A stretch of 64,000 bases of DNA from Antedon mediterranea (taxonomy: Eukaryota > Echinodermata > Crinoidea > Comatulida > Antedonidae). The position numbers and the translations under genes were made by a program. This document shows, one piece after another, positions 48,460-61,400 of this stretch. The stretch covers positions 1,240,001 through 1,304,000 of the forward strand of contig NC_092672.1 of assembly GCF_964355755.1 (NCBI RefSeq), written 5' to 3'. How positions within the stretch are numbered: the stretch's first letter is position 1; the number at the start of each line of letters is the position of its first letter. Below the pieces are notes generated by a model. The model had not been told where the DNA came from. It saw only the letters and a list, made by a program, of their open reading frames with translations, and made no database searches.

Positions 48460-49437
48460 TTAGTGTCTTGCAAAGTGATGTCTCTCCAACATTCGTTGAT
48501 GTTCTTCGTGAATAGCCAGAACCTCATTCATGTGACCTGGAACTAAATGACCCGGTGCGATCAAATGCGGTGGAGGGTGACCTGCAGAAGATGGTGGTGG
48601 AGGAAGAGGACTGTATGGTAACGACGTGGGAGGACCACTGGCTGGTTCATTTCCACGCATTACCATGTGATCCGGATGAAGATGGAGGTGTGTGTGCGAA
48701 TGCGAGTGTGAATGATGATGTGGTGTTGACCCAGGTCGGTTCGCGGCGATCAACTGATCATTAATGGCCGCCATTTGCTCAGAGTGTAACCGTTCAGCTG
48801 TTAACCTATCCATCTGGCCAGGAGGTAAGCACGGATGCACTGCTGGATGTTTATCCATTGGATGCGCAAAATGTAAATATGGGGGTATGCCTGCAATCTG
48901 ATGCGGAGCAATAACCGTTTCCCCCGGATGGTGAATGGCGTAGGCCGGTATTGGTGTTCCGCTTCCGTAGAAACCTTCAAATCCTGGTTTCATTTCCCGG
49001 AATTCTCTTTCACGTCGTTCTCGTAGTTCTAATTCGTGTCTACGAAGCTCTCTTTCCTGATGTTCACGTATCTCTCGTTCTCGCATATCACGTTCTCTTA
49101 ATTCACGTTCCCGTAACTCTCGCTCCACTAGATCAATCTGCGCTTCGCGGTTGGCGCCAAGATACATCGACTGCATCTGCATACGCATAATAGGGTCTGG
49201 TCCCACAAGGTTTGTGTAGTCTCTCTGCAACGGATGCCCTGGTGGTAGGCCGACATGAGGGCGTGCATACTCTCGCAGAGTGTGTAAGGCAGGCATGTCA
49301 TGTGGTGGATATTGTATGTGCGGTGACCGATGCTGAGGTACGTAAGCATGAGGTGGGGGTGGCCCGCGCTGTAACCCATACGATCCTGTGATCTGTGCAT
49401 CTGCTGTAACATTGGCTGGTGGAGTTAAAGGTCTTGT
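48460..49437 (-). CDS. RERE: RERE last exon (Arg-Glu repeats, His tract, stop)
   Basis: Codes [35 protein letters not shown] (human TPALRTLSEYARPHV), the Arg-Glu dipeptide region around [39 protein letters not shown] and a His tract [15 protein letters not shown]. It ends [11 protein letters not shown] and TAA. Human continues much farther past the His tract, so the tail is shorter here. Confidence 0.93.
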   Translation of the reverse strand, partial: TRPLTPPANVTADAQITGSYGLQRGPPPPHAYVPQHRSPHIQYPPHDMPALHTLREYARPHVGLPPGHPLQRDYTNLVGPDPIMRMQMQSMYLGANREAQIDLVERELRERELRERDMREREIREHQERELRRHELELRERREREFREMKPGFEGFYGSGTPIPAYAIHHPGETVIAPHQIAGIPPYLHFAHPMDKHPAVHPCLPPGQMDRLTAERLHSEQMAAINDQLIAANRPGSTPHHHSHSHSHTHLHLHPDHMVMRGNEPASGPPTSLPYSPLPPPPSSAGHPPPHLIAPGHLVPGHMNEVLAIHEEHQRMLERHHFARH

Positions 49438-52400
49438 CTGCAAAACAAAATCAAACATTGATAACAAAAATATTTATTAGCAGGTTTGCATTCAACAGTA
49501 CAAAGAATTTAATAAACAAATAAATGACAGGAAAATTTGAAATAAAATTTGAACTTAAATCCCCCCCAAAAAAACATCATTTATATTGCATTCTTTTTAT
49601 GTTGCACACAGCATCATCGACTGTTAGAAACACTGAACCACATAGAGTACTTACTGCTTGTTTTTCCTTCTCTTTTTCTAGTTCCTTCGTCTTCTTTTGT
49701 TCATCATTTTCTCTAGCCTCGGTTTCAGCTTTTCTTCTTAATGCTGCTTCCTTTCGCTTTTTTAACATTTCTGGCGATGCTGAGAAAACTAGGTCTGTTC
49801 GACTGCATGTAGTATGCCCACGAACCCAGTGACGAACGAATCTAAAAATACGTATTAAGAGTTCTTTTAAATAAATTTTACAAAGACTACTAAACTAGAT
49901 GGGCTGTATACAGAAAACATTTGATTATGAATACTCTAAAGTTCTGTCTACCCTATCAAAATTTATAAAAAAATGCAATGTGCCCATATACGGACACGAT
50001 GACAACATATCACTACCATATTGGGCACATCACACTTTTTTTGTCAAACTAATTTGATAGTGTGACAGAGCTTAATACTATATTCTAATTATCTCACAAA
50101 AAACATTCAGCAAAGCGTGTTTGGTTTTTTTGGAGATTAAAGTTGAACACTGTGAGCCAAAAAAAAAAATCTCCCAATACCGGACACCTTTGAGCTGTTT
50201 GGTTTTCCAGAAATTCTGGTATTCTTAATGTGTTTTTAATGGTACAAATGAATTTGGGACCTTTTGCACCTCAAGAAAATTCTGGTATTGGGGAGTTTCA
50301 AGTTTTCAGAGACAATCTGGTATTGGCTGTATAACACAAATGTAGAAAGTGCGACTACTAACCTTGTATTTCTAGAGGTTGATGTGTATACTACTTGGTC
50401 GCCAATATATGGAATAGGTGACGGACCAGATCGGACAATGATGTCATCACTATCGCTATCTTGATCATCATTGTCTTCCTCTTCGGTACAAAGGTCAATG
50501 ACCTCTCCCTTAACAACATCCCTGGAATGTGATGGCATCTCTTTCTTGATGACAACATCCCTAGAATTTGATGACATCTCTTTCTTGATGACAACATCCC
50601 TAGAATTTGATGACATCTCTTTCTTGATAACAACATCCCTAGAATGTGATGGCATCTCTTTTTTGATGACAACATCCCTAGAATGTGGAGGCATCTCTTT
50701 TTTGATGACAACATCTCTAGAATGTGGTGAAAACTCCTTTTTAATGACGGGCGTTTCAATATTTTTACGCAAGTCCAAAGCATTAGATTTACAATCGTGA
50801 ATAGCACTGAGAGGTATTTCAACCGGAGGTATAATGGTACCTTCCGTCTTAACACTATGCACAAACGTATCGCGAGATTGCTTCACTTCGCCATAGTAGC
50901 GTTCATCGTGTTTATACATTCTATTATTTGCATGCATGAGGGCGCTAGCATAGCCATATGCCGACGCATAGTCCTCTTTTGGTTCCTGTTTAACTATAAC
51001 CGTTGCAGGGTATGACTTTGCCTCTAATGTAGGCTTCTTATGACATATTGCACCTTTTTCAACCATTCTTTCAATTGCTTTGATACTGTCTTCTTCAATT
51101 CGTTCTACAAATTTGTCTTCAAGTCTTCTTTCTAAATTTATCTTTTGTTCTACAGTTTCGTCAACTTTTCTGTCTATTTTTACTTGTGACTTTTCCTGTA
51201 TCATGGCAACCGTCCTTTTATCTATGTCTTCATCTACTCTTCCTTCCAATTTATTCTCAGTCTGTTTATCAATGGTTTCTATTCCTCCTTCCAGCTTATT
51301 CTCAGTCCTTTGCACGAGGCTATCTGTATTTTCGGGGCCAAAGGTACTTTTAACAATTTCTTCACTTAATGCACTTTCTTCATCTTGTTCTTTCGCAACA
51401 GAAGATTCTAATGTGTCTATCAGATCACTGTTAGTTTGTTCTTCTTCATCTAAATTACTAATTGCATTTACTAAATTGTCATTTACAGAGTTGTCATTTG
51501 TTAAATTGTCATTTTCTAGATTGTCCTTTATAATATTTTCTGTCTCTCCATTGTCAGGGTCCTCCTCAAGATCTCCAGGACTGGTTGATCTTGAGGCAGA
51601 AGTACTGCCCTCACTTGTTCCATCCTGTGGAGTAGACTCTTCACCAGCCTCTTCCACTCCCGCATCTGATGCTTGCTCCGTTGTTTCATCTTGATCCTGA
51701 AATTAAACAAATTTAGTTAATTCATTTCAAACACAGGCAAACACACACACACAAAAAAACACCGGTATCAGATCATATCAAGATCTCCATTGATTTGACT
51801 GATTAGTATCAGTTGAGTAAATTTTTAACCTTGGGAACTGTAGTCTTTAATAACACACTTCATCAAGTTAACAGTAAGAGTAAAAGATTGATCAAAAAGC
51901 CTGTTAATATTATGTAACATGCTGACAAAATAGAGTTAGCTTGGGTCAAGCCTTAAAAACTTTTCGCGGTTGATGGACACAATGAAAGAAGTAGGGGCAC
52001 TGCAAGTAATTTGATAGATAACCTAAACTGTTGGTTGTGATTGGTCAATCCACTTACGTTACGTCTACGTTGTTGTGTCAAAATGGTACCCGATGGATCA
52101 CTGTCGATTGTAATTGGTCAACTCACCTGTGTTGTCTTCGAGCAGGAACCATGCTTTAACACTTTTTTCTCTTAAAAATGTGAATGTGAAAAATAGTGTG
52201 CTTACCTCCATAGTATTGTCTTCCTCCTGTTCATTGATACCAACTGATGTCCCACAGCTGTTCACACTCTCCTCTTCTTCTGGCTCTAGTTTTACAACCG
52301 TTGGGCTATCATAACCCTCAGTTTCCACCTAAACCAAAATAAGAAAAATGTTTAACTTGATAGTTATGCTATCTGGGTTCAAATCCAGTCATATGTCAGA

Positions 52401-55400
52401 TTTTTTCTCAGGGTTCATTTTGCAAAAGCACCATTGGTTTGGAACCAGCTTTCACTCAATATCCATCTCACCTGTTTCAATAATTTTTGTTAGGGCTCTG
52501 AGACATCAATGCTTTATAATATTTATTATTATGACAAAGACATGTTTATGCATCTTCTGTTATCAGGATTGCTAACTTTAGGAAGAGCAGGAAATGAATT
52601 TACATATGGTTATTATTATATGGTAATTTGCCTGAACATACATATTTATATAAAAACAATTGTAACACATTTCTATTATCAAGCATAATCTATTTTAAAA
52701 ATTAAATTTCTACTAAATCTTTCCGATGTACCTTGCGTTTTTTACTTATAGACTTTGTACTGCCCTCGCTTGACGTGCTGAGCGTACTCGGTGAGTTTCG
52801 GTTGTACGTTTTCTTCTTTCCAATACCTACAGGGCTAGCATTATCAGAATATTTATTTCGTCCGCTTCGTAAAGTTGAACTTTTCTGTATAAAATAATGA
52901 CAATTAATAAAAAATATTACTATATAACAATTTTTGTATTTATTTCAATGCAAATGCAACAGCGATAACCATGCTTTCTAGACTAATTCTCCTATACTCA
53001 GATACTAAAGCTGCTTTGGCCTTTAGGACTTGAACCCAAGACTTTTGGATTTATAAGCAAGCATGACAAAAATACCAAGCTACAGTGTCACTACTTTATC
53101 AACTCACTAATTCACCATGGCGACGAGCACGTAATTTGTTCCTTAGCTCCAACGCTTCGTCATCCTTAACCGGTCTAAACATGAACGTTGGTGCTTCACG
53201 TGGGATGGTGATTGGTGGCAACTGATCATATCTCTTAAAATATAGTCTGCAGTTGTAGCAGAGCAGCAGCTTATCTCTTCCGCCATGATGCCAATCTTTG
53301 GAATCTGCAAAGGAAGGAATAATAACATGGTGTATTGATGAGGGTAATCGGATCAAGGCAAGAGGTATGGGTTCAAGAAATGTCTTAGAATTTACTAACA
53401 ACACTTATACTTCAGATTAGCTGGAGGCTGTCCACCCACATGACTTAAGCTCTGTCTACACTATCAAATTAATTTGAAAAAAAAGTGTGATGTGCCCAAA
53501 CATGGTAGTGATATGCTGAAATATGGTATTGACATGACATCATCATGCCCATATATGGGCACAGCGCATTTTTTTGTCAAAGAAAGTTTGATACTGTAGT
53601 AGTAGATAGACTGCCCTCTATAGTACAACCTTTGTTTGCAAACAAAAGTTGCAGACTAGGCTGACAACTCCTTTTCAAACTCCAATTTTGTGGAAGTTTT
53701 AGACGCCAGTCTATACTACCTACTGAAGCCAGTCAAGCAGTGTAGACTATAGGCTTAAAGATGTATTGTCCCCCAAAAACATGATAAATGAAGATTAATT
53801 AAATCAGACTTTGAATGTGTTATTTTGTAGTTTTAATAAAGTTAATCAGTTCCATAGAAAAAAAAACGAAAAAAAAAATGTTTTCACTTACAAAATGACA
53901 AAATAAATGGTTAAATTCAACCAAAAATCCATTGGCTGGCAGCCAATTTGACAATTTTTTTGCTTTAAATTACATCTCTTTTTAGGTAAATACATTTTTT
54001 TTCGATCCAATTTTTGGTCAAAGTGGATAACTATTATGTTACATTAAAATGGAATATTAAAAAAAAAATTTGGTAAGAATTATTTTTTCAGGGGGACAAT
54101 ACATCTTTAACTAGCATGTCGTAATAATGTGATCAGAAGATGTTTTAAACTCACTTGTTACAAAGCAATGTCGGCATGCATACCCGTAGTATTCTCCATC
54201 GTCTGACTCAAACTCATCCTCACTCGCAGAACTTAAGTCAACTGTAATTGAAAGAAATAAATAAAAACATTATAATATATATAATATAAATAAAGCAACT
54301 GAACTTGCGCAATTGTTTGTGGCAACTGAACTTGCGCAACTGTTTGTGGCAACGCATCAATTTAATTTCTAGATGCATCATCATCATTACGTAAGTGTTT
54401 GTGGCGATGTTTCATATTTAACCCTAGTCACATCATTTATAATTACATCATTGTTTGTGGCAATGTTTTCGTTTAACCCTAGACGCATCATCATCATTAT
54501 GTAATTGTTTGTGTGAACATTTTACATTTAACCCTAGACGCATCATCATCATTATGTAATTGTTTGTGTGAACATTTTACGTTTAGCCCTAGACGCATCA
54601 TCATCATCATTATGTAATTGTTTGTGTGAAAATTTTACGTTTAGCCCTAGACGCATCATCCATAAAGTTCATAATAATAAATTATTTAATTTTCAAGATA
54701 TAAGAAACATCACATGACAAAAAAAAGAATAAATACTATTGGTATAACTTACTGTATTCACTATTTGGGGGTCTATTGGCACGTAAAACTTTCATTCTTC
54801 TTAGCATACTCTGACGGCGCCCTCGTCGGTAGATTCTTTGATTAGCAGCTTCTGGAGTCTTTTTCCAATAATAGTAATATTCTACGAGTTCACACTGTTG
54901 ACAAAGAAATCAAAAGAACAATAACCAAAGAACGACGACCAAAGAACAATAGTATGGTTAATCTGCACTGATTCAATAGAGAATGAGCAAGTTGGGGTAA
55001 TCACATCATTTTAAACTTGTCACCAAAAATAAATCCGCGAAAACTTTTACTTTTAGTTTTAAAAGACAAACGTTATAAATGATGTCCGGAAGATCTAAAT
55101 AAAGTTTAAAAGATTCACAATTTCATAATGATACTGCAAATAAAATCGCTTTTTTTAATTAAAAAAGAGATAATCAATCATTAGGAATTAGTTTCAGTTA
55201 AATCCTAAAGAGACCCAGGATGGCTTTCATTTTACAATTTGAGAAAAAGCTCTATAGCGTTTGCTAATTGCTACCATTTCAAGCGCTCAATAAAAAAATA
55301 TCTTTCGCTTTTTAAATGAAAAAAATATGTTAGCTTCAGTTAAAATCAAACTGAATTAAAAAAATGGAAATATAAATTGAGTTAAAGAATTAAACCATAT

Positions 55401-58400
55401 TTAAATTAACATTAAACAAATTAAATATGTTTATTTTTTCACATATGAAATTTCCCTTTCAGCCAAAATTAAGGTGTCTTTTAGGATATAAGTATACATC
55501 TGTTGATATCTAAGTTGTTTGTAATATTAATTAATTAAGGCTCATTAGAGACAATGAGATAATTGATAATCTTCTGAGTATTTTTAATTGGCAGCTGACA
55601 GGAAGATGATTTTCTTATCTTTTAGCGTCACGTATCGTTCAACTATTAATAACTCGAGGAAGTCTCAGTAATCCTCGGCGACAGAGATGAGTTTAGAAAA
55701 ATAAAGAAATTTGTTTTGACATGTTTTCGATTTTGTTTGACAATTACAATCTCTTGTAAATGGTAAAGTTTCTCATCTATTTAGTTTTGCTGCTTTTTGG
55801 TTTAAAGATCATCAACTAAAAAAAATAGGTTATGTAGCCCCAGGTTGTAATGCATCACTTTTGACAATATCCATCTCAGACATTAGTTTGAAGGTTATCT
55901 ACCCAAGGATAATAATAATGACTTTTAAATTGTATATGTTTCATCATATCCACTGTAATATTAATCAAGGCTATTACAAAAATGTTTTTTTAAATGGTTT
56001 AAGTTAATGTACCAAATGGTACAAGGGTTATGGGATCACGACCATATCATGTGGTCTTGGCATGAAAGTAACCTAATTGAGTTGAGTAAATGTTGGGGGT
56101 GGGCTTAGAGTTTGGGAGATAGATTTGGAACAATGTACTACTGCAGTAACTGCAGTAGAATAATAGTGAACAATTTATAAATCACAAGACATATTAAAGG
56201 TTATCTAAATATTTATGTTACAACAATATAATAATATTATGTTGTTGTAACATAAATAAGATATTATTATATTGTTGTAACATAAATATTTAGATAATCT
56301 TTAATATGTCTTGTGATATATAATAATTATTAATATTAAAAGCAACTCACTGTTTGTTTACTGGGTATCAGTTCTTTTCTTATTCTAAAGAAATTCTTTC
56401 CAAATTGTCGAAGACCTTTCACAAACAATTTCTGTAATAAGAAAACAAAATATGTAATACGTAGGCCTATTGATATTATAAATTGTTCTCAGTTTTAGTG
56501 AAAACTAAGGAACTCGGGTCCCTGCGGGTCCATGGCAGCCACAGTACACAGCATACCATTATCAGGATACTAAGGAACTCGGGTCCCTGCGGGTCCATGG
56601 CAGCCACAGTACACAGCATACCATTATCAGGACACTAAGGAACTCGGGTCCCTGCGGGTCCATGGCAGCCACAGTACACAGCATACCATTATCAGGACAC
56701 TAAGGAACTCGGGTCCCTGCGGGTCCATGGCAGCCACAGTACACAGCATACCATTATCAGGACACTAAAGAAATGATGTCTACACATTTCCAATGTTTTG
56801 GACAATGATGTTTATGAGACCAACATCTTTATGTCCCATTCAAAGAGGCAATGAGAGTATAGTATCTTACCACTGATATAAGCAGTATGGAGACATGTCT
56901 CAATCTCTTACCTCTAAACATTATAGTTCAATGTACCCTACCTATGCCATATCAAAACTAAATAGTTATTTTAGACAATAAACTGTCAAGTTATGGGTTA
57001 GAGGTACATTAGTATACATTTTTTGATGATCAAATACAAATCTTCTTAAATAATTTATAAACAGGTTTAACATAATGTAGTAATAATAATTTAGTAGAAT
57101 AAATTTGGACATAAAATAATATAACTGATGTAACATTTATATACTAGGTAACATTTATATACTAGGTAACATTTCCTGTATTATGGATGCATTATAAAAG
57201 TAGTAGACACATTTACCAAGTGTTTAGCATATCTGATAATAGTCAATAATGCAATTACTGTATCTGATATTCTTGTTTCAGTATCTGAAATACTATCTGC
57301 TACAGCTTTATTTTGAAGTCTAAATTTTAGCAATATTTGGAAAAAATAAATATTGAATGCTTTTTAAAATTTTTAATTAGACTTAAAATAGTATTATTGC
57401 TTTTACTTAATATTTTAATTTATATTTTATATATTGAATGTCTACAGCAGTTTTCTACAGTACATTGTGCTCCTTTAAAATGTGTTCATGGAATAATTAA
57501 GTTTTACACTGTTAAAACTAACATAACAATTTTATTGCAGTAAAAATTTAGTTACTGCAGTAGAATAATAATTAAAGTAATTTAACTAAAGTAAAATATC
57601 TCTGTTTAAATTGAGAATAATGTATGGTTCAACCGAAACATTATTATTAGATATTAGAAATAAAAACCACCATAAAAGGATTATCGTATCAAAGAGTACT
57701 TAGATAGATTAATTTTATTTGTGTGATTATTTGCAAAATCGAAAATGCGAATGAAGGGCTTAAAATATTGAAGTTCAAAATTAAACAGAAATAGTGTATC
57801 ACGACAAGAAAAATGAATATTAAATATTTAATCAGACGTTGAATAATCACTTCCACAGAAAAAAAAATGTTTTCACAAAATAAAATGACAAAATATATGG
57901 TTAAATTAAATTTAACCAAAAACCCATTGACTGGCTGCCAATATGATATTAAAATGGCGTATTCAACAATAATTTTTTGAGGGGGAAAATACATCTTTAA
58001 TAAAGGTTTCTTTAGAAGTCCCAAATGTTAAAAACAACAACAATTATTATTTTTTATTGTATATGCACTGTCTCGCTGTATCAACATGTCAAGTTTCATT
58101 AGCTTTATTTTTAATATCTCTATTAAATGTTTAATTCCCTTAATTTTTGCAAACAATTTAATTCAGCAATTATATACAGTACACTCAAAATATTGTTGTG
58201 CATAAAATAAACAGGTCAGCTTTAAGTATTAATAACTGCAATATTACCCACCCATGGCATTATAATATTCCAGCAGGTATCTATGTATAGCTTAATATTT
58301 AATAATGACTTTAATATTCATTAAACAAAACATGTTATAATCACGAATACAGGTAAAAGGAGAATTCAGTTGCAAACACTATCAAATATTGTTTGAAAAA

Positions 58401-61400
58401 AAAAACAGTGTGATGTGCTCAAATATTGTAATGATGTGTCCAAATATGGTAGTGATATGCCAAAATATGGTAGTGATGTGCCAAATATGGTAGTGATATG
58501 CCAAAATATGGTAGTGATGTGCCCAAATATGGTAGTGATGTGCCCAAATATGGTAGTGATGTGCCCAAATATGGTAGTGATGTGCCCAAATATGGTAGTG
58601 ATGTGCCCAAATATGGTAGTGATATGACATCATTATGTACATATATGAGCACAAACACTTTTTTTGTCGCATAAAGTTTGATAATGTGGACAGAGATTAA
58701 TAGACAAAATCAGAGCCCTCGTGAGAATTCTCACAGCTGCTATACGTCAGCCATTAAGGGCACAATGGGTTGTCATCATAAACATTGTATGAATTAGCTG
58801 TATTTGTTGTACTGTTTGATTGATTTGTTTGTCTGTAAAGCATCTTTTGTGAATATTAACCAACAGCGATCTTTTATTGGATTAAAAAATGATAGACAAT
58901 AATATCAAAAGGATTCCTATTTAAATTATATTGGTAAAATACATTGAAAGCAAAATGGTTGGCCAGTTAGTATTAATTCAATTTTTTTACTAATGTATTG
59001 TAAACTAAATGTAACCTGTAAAACGGAGGCGTCTATTCAACCCAACAGCAAAGGAACATTAATTAAGGGACATCTGGGGACATTAATTAAGGGACATCTG
59101 GGGACATTAATTAAGGGACATCTGGGGACATTAATTAAGGGACATCTAGGGACATTAATTAAGGGACATCTGGGGACAAAACATGGCTTTTTATTTATAC
59201 TACCAGAGCCACACAGCAACGGCCATTCAAGATGTTCAGATGAAAAGACCATGTTTCTGATGTCTTAAATCTTAAGGGATAAAAATATGTGACCTATTAA
59301 CCTATCTACAGAATGGGACATTATTTAAAGGGCATCCATGTGAACAGACCACTAAAGATTTTAAGAAGCAAACTTAAAGGTAAGGTACTTACTGTCTCTT
59401 CCTCGGTCCATTTCTTGTCAACTGACTTTGGGACTGGGTCTTTGATCAATGCTTGTAACGCCTTACTTGTTTGGTAGTCATAATGATGAAGCTGTTGATG
59501 CAACAACAATAATTAAATAAATAATTGAACTTTGTTTTAGCAAAATACACAAAAGTCTCAGTTAAACTGCAGTTTACAAATAAAACTATAGCACAACAAC
59601 CAAACAAACGTTGCATGAAATCTGCAATCATGAAACAAAATGAACAAAGTTGAAACTGTGGTTTTGGCTTTATTTGAATGAAATGTGTGTGTGTTCATCA
59701 CACAATAGAACGAAAAAAAGGGGCTCTGTCTACACTATCAAACTTTATGTGACAAAAAAATGTGATGTGCCCGTATATGGATGATATGTCATATCACTAC
59801 CATATTTGAGCACTTTTTAAAAACTAATTTGATAGTGTAGACAGAGCTTTAGAATGATCTAGGATAACCTGTGACTTGCAGCCTAATTTGGCTGAATTGT
59901 GCACAATTAACTAAGTTTAAGGAACTCACAATATTTAAAGCATTAATGGTTGTAATATCCTTAGACGCAGCATCACAACCTTCCTCAGGTGAACCGCCGT
60001 CACACATGCCTACAAACGCTGCCATGCTTCTTGCAGCTCGTAAGTACATCAGTAAATTCACGTCCTCTATGTGCGTTTTCCACGTCAGCTCCTCCTTCTC
60101 CGTTGTAGTTTGCCCGGTTGGTTTCGGCTTACATCGGTATAACGGTAGCACGGCCTGGTGACTTGGACCGATTTTAATCTCTCCTTGGGTGCTAGCAAGA
60201 CGTCTGTGACAAACAATAAAACCGTGATTAATAACATTTTTTGTTTTTTATATATTTAGGCCAAGGATACCCATAAGTGAATTTATTTCATAAATGTGAT
60301 AAACATACGTATGATTCTCTACATAAACAAAGGCCCTGTTCAGACCCATGGCGTTAGACCGTTTTAGCGTACGACGCTAAAAGAATGTGTGTCTGAACAG
60401 TTGGGGATTAGCGTACAACGCGTCGTACAACGGTTGTAGCGTTGTAGTGGAAAACGGTTGATAGTACCGTTTTAGCGTACGACGCTACTGTAAGTCAACG
60501 TTGTATCCAATCAGAACGTTTCCTGTTATGACGCGATACAAGGTTTGACCTAGGCTGACATCTTGTATCGTCAATGTGTGAGATGGATTTCAATAACAAA
60601 AAGGCCAGAATAAATAAGGCCTAACTACACTACAAACTACTAACTATCAACTGATTACCATTATATTTTCTAACAAATGACATAAATACATGCACCTTGT
60701 ATTTAAACAGGGACTACGATCCCATACGCTTTTAGGCCTAGGCCTAGCTAGGCCTAGAGTCGATCATTCACGCATTTCATTCAAGCTAAAAACTAGCGTG
60801 GGACATCAAGTCACTCATTCATACAAGGCAGACTAGACTGGACAAGTTTAATGCTGAAAACTAACCCCCTAACTCCTAAAAAATTCAGTAAACAAACAAG
60901 GGGAGCTGTGTCCCTTTTATTAGCAAGTTAAGGGTTATTTTCAACCGACTGGAACAAAAAATATATATCTTTGACTGGACTGGATAGACTAATCACAATC
61001 AATTTTTTCTTCATCATTAGAAGGCTTGCTTTATTTTCGTAACACAAGAACCTGGGGAAAATGTTTTTAACACAAAATAAAACAATAGAAACAGAAATTT
61101 GGCTTTACTATATTTTTCTTAAATAAATGCTGAGGTATGTTTTATTTACGGCAAATTTTGTCATAATTGTAGGGCTGAGATCTAGGCCTATATACAGAGT
61201 GGAAATAATGATGAAAACACGTGGGTAAGAGCACATGAAATGCAACTAGAAACAACCTGAATGACGTACTTCCGTTGTAACGATAATCGTACGCTATGGG
61301 TCTGAACACCTCGTTTTTTTCTCTGCGGTTTGTAACGTGACCTTGCTAGTAACGTTGTATGCTAAAACGGTCTAACGCCATGGGTCTGAACAGGGCCAAA

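Noticed and set aside
50471-51694. Plus-strand ORFs of 109 and 204 aa, Ser/Leu-rich
   Set aside because: Antisense of the acidic RERE exon; Glu/Asp codons read as Ser/Leu on the other strand.
56505-56765. The 65-bp GC-rich repeat as another exon-derived array
   Set aside because: The unit (GGGTCCCTGCGGGTCCATGG...) does not match either flanking RERE exon, and no donor or acceptor is shared with them.
58382-58672. Overlapping ORFs of His/Trp/Tyr-rich repeats (YHIWAHH-like)
   Set aside because: Translation of the expanded 21-bp core of MITE-A copy 13.
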